From Lotus japonicus (taxonomy: Eukaryota; Streptophyta; Magnoliopsida; Fabales; Fabaceae): a DNA stretch of 64,000 bases. Shown piece by piece: positions 23,048 to 35,017 of this stretch (position 1 is its first letter; the number at the start of each line of letters is the position of its first letter). A program made the translations under genes and the position numbers. Location of the stretch: contig NC_080045.1 of NCBI RefSeq assembly GCF_012489685.1, positions 50,985,096 to 51,049,095 of the forward strand, written 5' to 3'. The notes beneath the pieces were generated by a model. The model saw only the letters and a program-made list of their open reading frames with translations. It did no database searches and was not told the DNA's origin.

Positions 23048-24581
23048 TCACTTGTGTAGAACACCCTTCCTTGGCAATTTCGGTTTCTTGTGTAATTGGT
23101 TCTGCCATTCAAACAACAAAAGAATTAAGTTCGGATGTACAAGAGGATGTTCAAATCACTGACAAAGCAAATTGCAACCTTCTGTTTTTCCAGTGCCTCG
23201 TAATCTGTCCTCTCCTTCCATTTACTCTTTCGTAGTTTTATTGGCCGATTTCCAACATATTTACCTGAAATGAAGATATCAAAGTCAGTAATCAGGATAC
23301 ATGTCATTGCATTTGTCACAATATTCTACATCTACAAAGACAAGATTCAATGACAGATAAAGGATAAGCCATAATTCCATTCATGGCCATGCACAAAAGA
23401 AAAGATATTCCATCATCATTAGGGTTTTGGATTGCACAAGCTATGAGTTTCTACCCCTGTAGAGTTGTATTGTTACTGCACATGTTTGTATAGGATTTTC
23501 ATATTTTTAAGGGTTAAATAAGTTTTTCGCCCCTGAACTTTAGCTAGAATTTGGTTTTCATCCCTGAATTAAAATTTTGATGGTTTCCATCCCTTAACTT
23601 AGTAAACCGTTTGATTTTCGTCCTTTGACCATTTTGTCTGCTAATGTGGCATGCCAACTTGTAGGTGACTGCTGACGTGTCAGTCAATTAATCGGTTTTT
23701 AATTTTTTTTATTCCACATGGAATATATAGAGGGACTAAAATCAAAAAATTAAAATTTCATCATACTCTATCATCTTCATCCACAAGTGAACAAGAGAGA
23801 TAAAGAAAAAGTTTAAGTGCCAAACACTGATAAACTAATACAGAAAGGAGACTAATTATGTAATCAAGCCATATCTAGCAAATATAAAACCAGAAAAATT
23901 TAACACCCCACTATACGCAAGGCACCCTGCACCATCCCAACCACTTCAAAAATCCACCAACATGGCAAGATTGATTAAGAACCATAAGTATAAATATAAA
24001 CAGTTCCTAGTTCACCATAATCTAATTAATTAAGATTTAAGAACAAAAATCTATGTTTTATGCCTCATCATCACAAGCACTCAAATAGAGCTTGAGGCTG
24101 TCGTCTGCACAGAACCAAATCTGAAATTAGAGCAACTAGTTTGCTTCATCTAAAGAGAAGAACTAAATCCAACCATGGAAGTTTCAAAATCAAACTGAAC
24201 CAACACATCCTCCAATTGATACACTCCAATCACAATCGGATTTCTCTGGTTCACACCACCATCCAAGAACCCCAAGCACATAACATCATTGTTCACCCGC
24301 ACCATCGAATTCCTCCCATAAATCCCCCACTTCACCATCTCACTCTGCAGCACAAGCTCAATCACCGGCACGTCAGGCGAGATTCCTCTCTGCGTTGAAC
24401 GAATTGAAGAACTGTGACGAGAAAGAACCGCGAGATCTACCAAACCTAACCATGCCTGAAGCAGTTCTTGCCAAGCCATTCAAGAGCAGGGTGGGGGAAA
24501 ATGAATCCTGCTGTTGTTGTTGAAGCGCCGTATGAAGCGCATCTTCTGGAACGAGAGAGGAACCCAAAAGATGCGATCTGG

Positions 24582-24639
<58 letters not shown>

Positions 24640-27600
24640 TGGCGGTTTGGGTTTGGGGGTGAGGGAGAAGGTGGAATGAGAGAGAAAGAGGTGGGTGAGA
24701 GTGGAGAAGAGATGAAGGTTCAGTTGAAGGTCAAGTGGGAGAAGAGAGATGAAGGTTCTGATGTGGAATAAAAAAAAATTGAAATTTGTAAATTTTCCAA
24801 CCTGTAATTAAAAAAGTTAAAAACCGGCTAAACTGGTTAATTCACCGACACATCAGCAATCACCTACAAGCTGGCATGCCACATTAGCAGTCAAAATGGT
24901 CAAAGGACGAAAATCAAACGGTTTACTAAGTTAAGGGATGGAAACCATCAAAATTTTAATTCAGGGACGGAAACCAAATTCTCGCTAAAGTTCAGGGACG
25001 AGAAACTTATTTAACCCTATTTTTAACCTAATATCTTATACATATACTTAATATCAGTCTTTGTTTTATAACATGACTAATGAGATGAAATGATGGTGAT
25101 GGAATTACAACACATAAACACTATAACCGCCTTTTTTTTGTTTCCATTGTAGCTCCTAATAGCTTCCTTGCCCATCATGCAGATATACTTTGGTCCCAAC
25201 CTAAAAAAGGTGAAATATGAATACAAGACATTTAATTCACTCCACTTAAATATTGTATACCCATCTTGTGCCCCTTCTAAATTCCCCCGATATCAGGGAG
25301 CCCAATTTGAGAGAGATTTTGGCCACCTGCCCTCCCCTTCCCTCAAAAAAATTGAACCAAACATGAAAATTTTAATACAATCCCTCCCCTCCAACCAATT
25401 GAACCAAAGTCCAAACACTATAGACCTATATACCTTTGCTCAAAAGTCAATATGTGTGTGTGTGTGTGTGTGTGTGTCTATAAAGAGCTCCTGTATAGAA
25501 GACTGAACCATAGAAAAGAAGGCAGCACAAAACAACCAGATCAAGAGAGAAGATGTTCATAGAAATAGTCTGCAACTTACTAACCATTCATTTCTTTGAG
25601 AGCAGCTGCAAGGTCAGCAGGATTGGCAAAACTTACAAACCCATAACCCTTTGTTTTTCCGGTCCTCTTATCTCTGACAACCTAGACAAAATCAAACATA
25701 CCCTAATCACAGATAATTACAAGGAAAAAGAAGTTGCACCAAAAAAGACATCTAAACAATAAACCTTAAGTTCTTTTACAGATAGATTACCATAAGGCTA
25801 CTAAAGGTTTTTTGAGATGAAATTTAAATATGGCCCCGATTGGAAGAGCTTATTTGAGCTTATCTGACAGCATAAGCTCTTATGCCAGTGTTTGGGAGGG
25901 CTTATGCAAACAGCTTATGACCTGCCATAAGCTATTTTCAGCTTATTTTTAATTTATTTCAATAAATTTTCAAAAATAGCTTATGAATAAGCGCTTATGA
26001 CCATAAGTGCTTAATTAAGCTGTTTTTCCAAACGGGGCCTATATCTCTAGTTCTCCACTCTCTAATAACATGCCTTCACCGTTATATAATTTCAAAATAA
26101 TAGTCACAACACTAATTTTAAATGAACTGATTTTGAAATTCAACTGCATTAAACTATGTCACCGTTATATAATTTCAATTGCCTTTGATTAGTGAATAGT
26201 GAGAATGACGAAGAAAAAACACCTGAGATGACAAAATAATGCATCGCTTTAATCATAAAATAACTCATCTAATCAAATGTAAATTATAAAGCAAGACCTA
26301 CCTTCAAATCATTAACAACTCTGTCTCTTCAAACAATAATCTGAAGAGGAAATAGAAAATGCTCACACTAACCCAATCATTACTAGAATTGAAGAATTTA
26401 AGTTAGACGCGAGTTCCACTTACCCGGGCGATGTTAAAGGAAGGGAATCGTGAAAATGCTTTTGAAAGAACATCATCATTCACTTCATTACCAAGATCAC
26501 CACAAAAGAGCCGATAGTCATCTGATTAGCAAAAGCAATAAGATATATTAATCCATAGAAAACTTATCTAGTTGTGTGTGTGAGAGAGATAATGGGATAT
26601 TAGATTTCTACATAAAAGATAAGGAGAAATTCCTAAGAACGAGATCCCCTCAGTCATCACCACATGTAATCATAGTATCATACTGATAGTAAAAATGGCA
26701 AGTAGCCAAGTACCAAGGGATTTGCCATGCTACTCAATCAGAGTAGCCTGGGATTAGTTATAAATCAGTCTGTCTTATAATAAAAATGTACAAGTTAAAA
26801 GGACAAATGACATTATTTAGCTTTAAAGAGAGAGGACATAAAATAAACAAGAAGCCAACAACAACTATAAAGAATGCAGGGGGCAAGTACATGAAACTTC
26901 TGGCCCCCACACCAATAACAATTTTTCAACATATCATTCAAATATAAAAGTATAAAACCTGTTTAATATAAACAAAAAGAAAAAATTAATTTATATGCAC
27001 TGACAATGTAAAAGAGTTCTGCACGGTGAGCCAATGATATCTCAAAAAGACCCCACATCAATTTAAAGTCAACAGGGCAAGCTGCATTGAAGTCTGAAGA
27101 CCCCCACAACAACAACAACAACAATCTCTCAACATATTGTTCAAAAATCAATGGTATCTCAACAAGACACCATCAATTTAGAGTCAACAGGGCAATCTAC
27201 ATTAAAGACCCCCCCCCCCCCTCCCCCAACCAACCCCCCTAATGATAAATTCATTATATCACAACAGAAAACTCAGCCACAATTTCTTGTTTCTCATCAT
27301 GATTCGCTGTACATTTTACTTACACCTAGCATTAACCATTTCATGACTGCTACTATAATCACAGTCCACAAGTTGAAACCCTTACTAACAGGATTATTAT
27401 CAGTTATTACACTAACAGGATTTTGACATCCCTGAACAAAATCATGAACTGAAATTCCACATCCAAATTACTTGTACAGAAACTGAATTAAGGAATAACA
27501 GATTATCATGCACGAGATAACAACAAATCAAAATCGAATCCGTAATCTGTAAATAACAAATAGCAATGTCATAGATGATACCTTCAGGCCACTCTGCAAG

Positions 27601-28024
27601 AACAGGATCCTCCCATGTCTGTCCAGCAGCTTTGCGAGGAACCGCTTTCTTCTTGGTATCAGCCTTGTGCTCCACATCACTGCTCGCGATCGCCGCCTTG
27701 ACACTCTCAAGAGCCTCCGGTGTTATTATCTGCGCATCCCTCTCAAACAACTGGTGCGCCTGTTCAATCAAAAACCGCATTCAATCAATTTCACAGAATC
27801 TTCACACTTTCCTTATTCTAAACACGAAGGATAACACTGACCGGATATTGTGGCACGGTGTACGCGGCGGCGACTACCGGTGGCGGAGGAAGGGGACCGA
27901 CGATAGGAGGCGCGGCGTAGTGAGTGGTTGCGGGTTGTTGAAGGTGGAAGGGGACGGGGAAGTAGGAGGCGTCGGAATAGGTGAATTGTGATTGCAATGC
28001 GGTGGAGGAAGCCGGTGTCGCCAT
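23048..28024 (-). CDS. RBM42-like RNA-binding protein, 6 exons, 231 aa
   Basis: Exons (minus strand): 28024-27842, 27759-27582, 26521-26424, 25681-25585, 23264-23179, 23101-23048. All phases join, giving 231 residues and a TGA at 23050-23048. The N-terminus (about 1-61) is Pro/Ala/Tyr-rich. A conserved KKKAVPRKAAGQTWEDP segment (about 98-112) precedes a single RRM: RNP2 LFCGDL (125-130) and RNP1 KGYGFVSF (164-171). The tail is basic and ends LPRKGVLHK. This architecture and wording match the eukaryotic RBM42 family, nuclear RNA-binding proteins linked to hnRNP K and pre-mRNA metabolism in animals; the plant role is inferred. The RRM itself is split over exons 3-5. Intron 4 (23265-25584) has been inflated by a Pack-MULE, intron 3 holds a MITE, and intron 2 a local duplication. 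All lie outside splice sites, so the gene looks intact. Confidence 0.93.
24150..24567 (-). pseudogene. Captured fragment of a basic 7S globulin / EDGP / xylanase-inhibitor-like aspartic-protease-fold gene
   Basis: Two pieces of one protein family are joined here. The upstream piece (about 24500-24375, one frame) reads LARTASGMVRFGRSRGSFSS, resembling the family's conserved GxxGMxGLGR...LPSQF segment. The downstream piece (24410-24150, another frame) reads DVPVIELVLQSEMVKWGIYG, then MCLGFLDGG and VIGVYQLEDVLVQFD, and ends FSSSL, resembling the C-terminal TAXi_C domain. The frame shifts at about 24385, and the intervening ~200 residues of a normal protein are missing, so the segment is an internally deleted, transposon-carried copy. 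No signal peptide or complete domain remains; not expected to be functional. Confidence 0.8.
24584..24638 (+). repeat. (GA)n microsatellite within the Pack-MULE
   Basis: About 27 uninterrupted GA units; the translated Glu/Arg frames across it are artefacts. Confidence 0.95.
25452..25478 (+). repeat. (GT)n microsatellite in intron 4 of the RBM42-like gene
   Basis: About 13 GT units; no coding significance. Confidence 0.95.
25832..26039. mobile_element. MITE of the AAGCGCTTAT-rich family (copy 3), 208 bp
   Basis: The left end GGCCCCGATTGGAAGAGCTT pairs with the right end, whose reverse complement is GGCCCCGTTTGGAAAAACAG. The interior is full of AGCTTATG/CATAAGCT words. It lies in intron 3 of the RBM42-like gene and is the best-preserved copy of this family in the window. 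Confidence 0.85.
27037..27220. repeat. Local duplication and C-homopolymer in intron 2 of the RBM42-like gene
   Basis: About 65 bp at 27037-27110 recur at 27150-27212 (shared ATCAATTTA and GTCAACAGGGCAA). The second copy ends in a run of about 13 C followed by CTCCCCC. A short (CAA)n lies between the two. Confidence 0.75.
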
Positions 28025-28461
28025 GGAAATGGAAATGGAAGGAATCGGAACTCGAAGGTGGTTTTTGGAGAAGACGTGTCACTATTTGGAGGCTTCGGAA
28101 TGATTCCAAATAACTCCAGAACCTTCTTCCGAGTGGGCCCACACTACATAGACGGATAGACCAATAGTTCATGGGTGCGGGCCTAAAGTTCAAGGAAGAA
28201 TAGTTTCAGCCCAATGAAAATGGTGATCCCAACTTCAATGGACTTTTTTCGTTATAAAAAACCTTCGATGGACATTATCCTAAGACAAATAGTTAATGGG
28301 GTTGTTTTTTGCACAACTCTTTTTAATGTTAAATAAGGTATCCAGCTGGTAGCCGTGTGACTAATATGTCGCCTCATTATTAGCATACTAATTGGTAGGT
28401 GGTTGGCCAAATATTTTAACCTCATTCACAAGAGTTGGAACATAACACAGCCATTTACTTA

Positions 28462-29424
28462 GGGCATGTTTGATGTGACGTATAGTATAAGACCTGATAG
28501 TATTAGGCCTGATAGTATAAGCCTTTATAACTTTCTTATACTATCCAGCGTTTGGCCATACTCTGTATAATTTATCATATCATTTAAATTAATGCAATTT
28601 TATGTTTGATGAAGTATTGAATAATGATATATAATAAAAATCAAATATGGAGGTGATTATAGCGGTGGTGGCAGTGATGATGGAAGTGGTGGTAGGTTGG
28701 TGGTGGTGGTGGCAATGGTGGTAGGTTGGTGTTGGTGGCGGTGGTGGTGACAGTGGAGATAGGTTGGTGGTGGTGGTGGCAGCAATGGTGGCTGTGGTGG
28801 TGGCGATGATATGGTGGTGGTGGTGGTGGCGGCTACAGTGGAGGGTGGAGGCAATGGTGGTGTAGGTGGCGATAGGGTGGTGGTTGTGGTGTTGGTGGTG
28901 GCAGTGGTGGCGATGGTGGCGATAGAGTGGTGGCGATATGGTGGTGGTTGTGGTGTCGGTGGTGGTAATCGGGTGGTGGCGGTGGTGGCAGCGATGGTGG
29001 TTGTGGTGTTGGCGACGATAGGGTGATGGTGGTAGTGGTAAGGCGGTAGCGGCTTAGTAGGGTGGCGGCGACGGTGGAGGGTGGAGGCAATGGTGGTGGT
29101 GGTGGCGATAGGGAGGTGGTTGTGGTGTCGGTGGTGGCAATAGAGTGGTGGCGGCGATTATGGTGGTGGTGGCGGCGGTAGGGCGGTGGTGGCGGTGATC
29201 GGGTAGTGGTGCCAATGGTGGTGATGGTGACTTATACGTCACAACCTTATCATGCCTTATCCATCACTCACATGATGGATTAAATAATACGTCATTTTAA
29301 CGTATAAGGGGACTTTGATGGATAAGCTTATACAATACAATGTCATCACCAAACAATGGATAAACTCATAATGTATTGTATAAGCTTATACTATCATGCT
29401 TAATACGGCGTGCCAAACGAGCCC
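28462..29424. mobile_element. Tourist/Harbinger-type element with minisatellite core, TTA duplication
   Basis: Ends GGGCATGTTTGATG (left) and, in reverse complement, GGGCTCGTTTGGCACG (right), each followed inward by a GATAGTATAAGC-like word. TTA flanks both sides (28459-28461, 29425-29427). The middle is a purine-rich GGT minisatellite. It sits about 440 bp upstream of the RBM42-like start codon. Confidence 0.8.
28650..29232 (+). repeat. GGTGGTGGC-type minisatellite, about 580 bp
   Basis: Continuous degenerate repetitions of GGTGGTGGC/GGTGGTTGTGGTGT, strongly G-rich on the plus strand. Open frames across it are low-complexity Val/Gly or Pro/His tracts, not genes. The G-run spacing could support two-tier G-quadruplexes. 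Confidence 0.92.
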
Positions 29425-30599
29425 TTAAGGAAAGTGTTAAACTACCACATCAATTATCATTTTTTTACGTAGGTAAAATATAATTTACACATATATCTAA
29501 TTTTTCAAGTCCAAGATTACCTTTTAAAAAATAGACTTAATTGCACCTTTGGTTCCCCAGTTTTGCCCTTCCTGTGAAAATTGTCCCCCAACTATGAAAT
29601 TATAAAAAATCGTCCTGAAAGTTTACACCCCACCGATGTCTTCCTGCGAAAATCACACACCCTTTTTGCATACCTTTAAATTCGAAGTCTTACTTCATCC
29701 GTTCCAAAATTGTTGTAGTTTAAGGTTATGCACAAAGTTTAAGAGTTTATTAATTGATGTTATAATTTGACTGAAACACCCTTATTTAATATGAGTTTTA
29801 TGAAAAAGAGAAAAAAAATCATTGGTCAATTAATTGGTGAGAATTGTGAATGGTGGAAATAAAATGGTGTACTTGGGAGATACAATATTAAATGAGGGCA
29901 TGAATTAAAGAGAATGAGAAAAAGTGCTTTAGATATGTAAAACAACAATGGTTTTAGAACGATAAAAATGTATTTATAGAGCACAATGATGTGATGTGTA
30001 ATTGAAACACTAAGCCTTAATGAAGCTTTATGGGAAGACTTTTAAGATAATTGGCTATACTTGGACAACTTTTAATTACTTAATATTTGGGAAAATGGTG
30101 CACTACATGACAAGGTGTATGACGTGTAATGCACAATATTAATTTGTGGCAGTTTTAAACTGCTGTAATGTGAAAATTGCAAGAAATCGTTGTGACAACT
30201 TATTCGCTACTGACGATTTAGAACCACAAGAAAATGTGATTCATGCATAACACGACAAAGGACAAAAAACTGTCGTGTCATATAGCACAACTCTAATATT
30301 TGTGCCGGGTTTATTTTACTAGCGTATTTATTGAATAAAATAAATTCTACTTTAGAACCGTCCTGACCGACCAACACAATATTCGCTTAGTTGTTGGGCC
30401 TAGACCGGACTCTGTTAAACCAAATAAACATTTGGACCGATGGCAAAAATGGTACTACTTTTCCACTTAAAATAAGATTATAAGTCATGAATAAATTAGA
30501 GCACTCATGATTTCATATAGGTAGGGTAGGGGTTGAATAACAAGAACAAGAATAGTAATAGTAATAGTACACATGCATGTATGGGTCACGCGCTTAAAA
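29425..30599. other. Intergenic DNA; one solitary MULE-like TIR end
   Basis: About 29530-29690 resembles one end of a MULE-type element (ATTGCACCTTTGGTTCCCC and following) with no partner found. The rest is AT-rich with no supported gene. Confidence 0.4.
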
Positions 30600-31428
30600 G
30601 TAGAAGAGAGTGACGAATATTGATTATTTGAAATGTCTGCTCATCTTTGGTCACCATCATCACTGCTCACTGCCAAACTTTGTCCTGTTTTGGCACAACA
30701 CTCTCCCTCCCCTCCCTTCATTTAACCCCTGGTTCTTCACAACAACTTCACTCATTCATTCCCCAACCCACAAACCTCCTGGTACCACATAACTCTCAGT
30801 TCCTTCCACTTTTTCTTCTAGAATCAAATATCTGCAGATAACTAGTATTACCCTGATCCAACCTTTTACCCCCCAATCATTCCACTTCCCCCAACACTCA
30901 CTCACCATTCCCACAAAACAAGTAACCTCAATGAAACACAAACTTCACACAGTGAGTGATTGAGTGAGTGATTGAGTAAGCTCCTTCCTTCAAATCAATT
31001 GCCCCCTTCTCTCTCACTCTCTCACTCACTCACTCACTCTCTGACATATTCCACCTTTCATTTCTCACTGCCCAGGTTCCCCCTTGTTTTCTGTCTCCCC
31101 TAATTTCTACCAAAATCCCACTTTCTTTCTTTGCATGATATCTATATTTATCTACCTTCTCATGCCATGTTTGTTTCAAATTTAAGATAGTACCCAACGC
31201 CAAAGTAGAAGTTTTTTCTCTTGCATCGAGAACTTCAACAATTTGTACTATAATATCTCTCTCTTTCTCTCTCAGTATCTATATCAAACACATGGTGTAC
31301 ACTTTTCACTTTTCTTATATCACTCATCAGTATCTATATCTAATTAGTACTATCAAAACCAAAACCCTAGTTCTCAGAACAAGAACAACAAACCCATTGT
31401 TCAGATCCATAGATCAATCTTCATCACC
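30600..31428 (+). promoter_or_regulatory. Upstream and 5' leader region of the LSH/ALOG gene
   Basis: Pyrimidine-rich DNA, with a GAGTGAGTGATT minisatellite (about 30948-30979), a (CTCA)n/(TCTC)n tract (about 31008-31043) and further TCTC-rich DNA at 31255-31275, close to the start codon. Such CT-rich leaders are common at plant transcription starts. No exact TSS can be fixed. Confidence 0.45.
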
Positions 31429-31989
31429 ATGGATTTGGTTTCTGAATCAACAACGTCAACGCCGATCACGCCACCAACCATGAGCATTTCAGCTTCCGCC
31501 ACCGGAAGCAGCGGTACTGTAACCACCCCCACCGCGGCCACGACTCCGAGCCGTTACGAGAACCAGAAGCGGCGAGACTGGAACACGTTCTGCCAGTACC
31601 TTCGAAACCACCGTCCGCCGCTGTCGCTGTCTCTCTGCAGCGGCGCGCACGTGCTGGAGTTTCTCCACTATCTCGACCAGTTCGGGAAGACGAAGGTTCA
31701 CAACCATCCTTGCCCGTTCTTCGGGCTTCCGAACCCGCCTGCTCCCTGCCCCTGCCCGCTCCGGCAGGCATGGGGAAGTCTCGACGCGCTCATCGGACGT
31801 CTACGCGCCGCCTATGAGGAGAACGGAGGTAGGCCGGAGACGAACCCGTTCGGTGCTCGCGCGGTGAGGATTTACCTCCGGGATGTTCGTGACTTCCAGA
31901 CGAAGGCGAGAGGTGTTAGCTATGAGAAGAAGAGGAAGAGGCCTAAGCCCAAGATGATAACAACCACCGCTGCAACTGCTTCTACTTAG
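31429..31989 (+). CDS. ALOG-domain (DUF640) protein, LSH1/LSH2-like, 186 aa
   Basis: Plant nuclear transcriptional regulator of the LIGHT-DEPENDENT SHORT HYPOCOTYLS / Oryza G1 family, acting at organ boundaries, meristems and in light responses. A Ser/Thr/Ala-rich N-terminus (1-40) is followed by the complete ALOG domain (about 41-168): [40 protein letters not shown], the zinc-ribbon insert H91/H93-C95...C107-P-C109, [20 protein letters not shown], and [15 protein letters not shown] basic nuclear-localisation run KKRKRPKPK lies at 167-175. The [22 protein letters not shown] and [11 protein letters not shown] wording is closer to LSH1/2 than to LSH3/4. Single exon, GC-rich compared with its AT-rich surroundings, usual family length. 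Start: first ATG, beginning MDLVSES. No defects seen. Confidence 0.96.
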   Translation: MDLVSESTTSTPITPPTMSISASATGSSGTVTTPTAATTPSRYENQKRRDWNTFCQYLRNHRPPLSLSLCSGAHVLEFLHYLDQFGKTKVHNHPCPFFGLPNPPAPCPCPLRQAWGSLDALIGRLRAAYEENGGRPETNPFGARAVRIYLRDVRDFQTKARGVSYEKKRKRPKPKMITTTAATAST

Positions 31990-34558
31990 TGAAGGTTAAT
32001 TTTTTGGCGAGCCCAGAGTATCCACCGCCGACAGCAACAGATAGCAATTAGTAGTCCTTTTGTCGCAGGTGCTCGCACTAGTGAAGCGTTAATTACCTGA
32101 AGATTAAGTAAAATAATTATAATTAACTGCAGGTATATATATGAATGATGATATAATGTGTATATGGTTATGTTTCTTAATTTCTATCTTTGATGTTTTG
32201 TTATGGATGTTGTTGAAATTGTTGTGATGACTTGTTTAGGAGTTGGGGGAAGTAGATAGTGGAAGTTAAGTTCCATGAGTTAGCTCTGTGCTTAGTAATG
32301 GGTTCTGATGATATGAACTACTTGAGGAAGAAGAGTTATGATGATTGTTTGTACTGAATTAATGGTGTGCTTAATTGAATCTCTACCCTCTCCTCTTGTG
32401 GGAGCTTATTGAAGATTATGGTTAATCATTATTACATGGGATTGATTGGGTGAGGTTATTCATTCAATGTGCTGAGATATTTGTGTAACATTAACTATGT
32501 ATGGGTATGATGCTGTATGCTGGGAATTGAATATAAGTATCCATTGCCTGTGTGTTTTTTCATATTCACTCATGGAGAGTTTAGAATAGCTATAGGATGG
32601 TGATCTTCTTTTTCATGATGAAAAACACACTTAACACATGAATTTAGATTATCTGCAAGTTTAGCAAGTTTTTTTTCCAGATTAATCCTAGCTATTGATT
32701 ACCAAAATCAATGACCTATTATTGTGCAGCTATAGACTATAGTGAATCTCTGCTTAAGAGGATCCAATTTCCTAAATAGATATGATATATAGAACACAAT
32801 ACAAACACCTCTTAAACATAGTACAAACACCTCTTAAACATCTAATTTTTCTCTTTGGCTATTACTCACTTTTTATCACATTATATCTTTTCATTCTCTA
32901 ACTTCTTTTCTTCCTCACTTTTCATCCTCTTTGAATGTTTTGAATGTGAACATTTTTTTGGTGGTCTACCGAGCATTTTCCACTGCGAAACACATACACT
33001 AAACACCGCTTTTGGGCAGCTTTCTTTCTCTGCAATTCTGCATCCATGCATATTCAGAGTAGAGGGAAATTTAATTATTAGTAAGCTAGTGCTATCACAA
33101 AAAGTGATCTGTACGTAGCATTGATTTAAACCTAGAGGACGTACGTACGTGCGTTAATTGGAATGATTGTTAGCTAGTTAGAAATAATCAATTTATAACT
33201 CTTGATAAATTAAGCATTTATTAAGTAGAAGTCTAGAAGGCTCACGAGCCTAATATGTAATTGGTCAAATTCATATCAAAAAAAATATTGTAGTAGTAAA
33301 AGATGATCTAGCAGAATGTTGCTTGGCAAAAAGACAAATACTATAGATGCCAGCTAAAGGCCTAAAACTGAGTGTGTCAAAAAGCAATTGAATATGCCCA
33401 TGAAAGATTAAGGGTACGTTTGCTTTAGTGTTAAATTGGATATAATTATGTTTGATATAATATTAAATTGGATATAATTATGTTTTTTTACCTTTAAAAA
33501 ATAAATTGCACTCTCAAAAATTAATCTATGGACCTTCCCATCCAACTCATATGCTTATAAGAATAATTTGCGGATGGGAATGTAGTATCTAACTATCTAA
33601 GTAAGTTTTAAAAATTGAATAACTTTTAACCGAATAAATTGAATCACTTTTTTTTATAAAAGTAATAATATGAATATAAAAGATGATATGTATAGCATCA
33701 ACATTTAGTTCTAAAAAGTAATATTAAAAAAAAAATTAACCAAAAAGTATTTGTATGTAACCATATTTTTTTTCTAACACATTTATAAAGTTTAAAAATA
33801 CACTTTGTTTATTGTAGATCTAGAAAAGTTTGGTTGACAATTAAAAAGGAGCTTCTGAGTAAATTGATTTTAGCATATTATAAGAAGTATATTGTAAATA
33901 ACATAATACTACTGATAAATGTTAATTGTAAAAGCTAGGTTCTTATAGGTGATCACTTTTTAACATGATCCACCAATAAATTGCTTTTACTTGACAAAAA
34001 AAGCTTTCTAGCAAGAGCTAGCAACTATGGCATAAACGACTAATCAAAACCCAAAGACCGTTACTTTTCAAAACAACTTAGCAGCCATTGGTATTACTCC
34101 CTACAAAGCTCACCCCAAAACAGGCAAACTTATTAGATGAATTCCCCAGAGCTCACACTCTTCTTGCTCTTACTTCCAGGCTCTCAACAACATTAGTTTG
34201 ATTTGCTAGTACCACATTCATGGAACTTATAATATAACCATCTTCACAAGATCCCCAATGCACTAAGTTACCATTCATAATTTTTACAACCTCTTCAAAT
34301 GGAATTGAGTTTACTTAACAGAAAATTAAAATACACAAACAAAATGACACATGTCACGACTAATTAATGTTAACACACTCACTTTTAACTGGCTTATAAA
34401 AAAAAAACCACTTTTAAATGAAATAGGAAAAAGTTTTTAAATAGACAGGCTCTTGGCGTGTGTTTGATTTCCTGTCTACCTTGAGTCAAATAAGAAAACA
34501 CACATTTTAATACACAATTGAAGAAGTAAAATTATGACTAATTAACTTTAACATAACC
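31990..34558. other. 3' flank of the ALOG gene and intergenic DNA, no further gene
   Basis: The 3' UTR probably covers about 32000-32600. A small direct repeat of TTAAATTGGATATAATTATG occurs at about 33433 and 33466. The frame at 32855-33118 lacks recognisable homology. Otherwise AT-rich. Confidence 0.45.
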
Positions 34559-35017
34559 TTAGTGTCCGTTTGGTTGGAAGAAAATTTTCATTTTTGTTTA
34601 AGCTAGAAAAAGTGAGTTAATGTACATTGAAATTAGTGCATTTGTGTTTGTGTTTTTTACACGAGAAAACCCTGAGTTTTTACAAAAAAAATAAATAAAT
34701 AAATTGCCATTTTCACATTGTCTACCGGTCTCAAACCAAAGACCTCATGATCAGGATACAAGCTCCAAACCAATAGGACACTCATAAAAAACCGACGAAG
34801 AGTTAACTTTCAGTTAACAAAACTTATGTTAGCTACTGTTGTTTTACAATATTGACCCATTTTATCATTTATTTTCATATTATTATTTTTTTCTATTCAA
34901 ATAATATTAGTTTTTTAACACTTACTTCTACATCTCATTCCTAAACATAAAATCATTTTTTAAAACTTACTTATATCAAACTTACTCTTATATAATTTTA
35001 AAACAAACAGACTCTAA
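34559..35017. mobile_element. Possible MITE-like element
   Basis: The left AGTGTCCGTTTGGTTGG and the right end, whose reverse complement is AGAGTCTGTTTGTTTT, form imperfect terminal inverted repeats about 460 bp apart. No clear target duplication (TTA versus TAA) and no coding frame. Confidence 0.35.

Larger units (their letters stand above)
23521..25017. mobile_element. Pack-MULE (non-autonomous Mutator-like element), 1.5 kb
   Basis: Terminal inverted repeats of about 190 bp begin GGGTTAAATAAGTTT and include matching words such as CTAATGTGGCATGCCA. A perfect 9-bp duplication TATTTTTAA lies at 23512-23520 and 25018-25026. The interior carries a fragment of a protease-fold gene (24150-24567, minus) and a GA microsatellite rather than a transposase. 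It is inserted in intron 4 of the RBM42-like gene. Confidence 0.9.

Noticed and set aside
22869..23162. 97-codon plus-strand open frame
   Set aside because: It is antisense to the last two exons and 3' flank of the RBM42-like gene, whose minus-strand frame is strongly supported.
28657..29242. Several Pro/His- and Gly/Val-rich open frames
   Set aside because: They are produced by the GGT minisatellite inside a Tourist-type element and have no domain or splice context.
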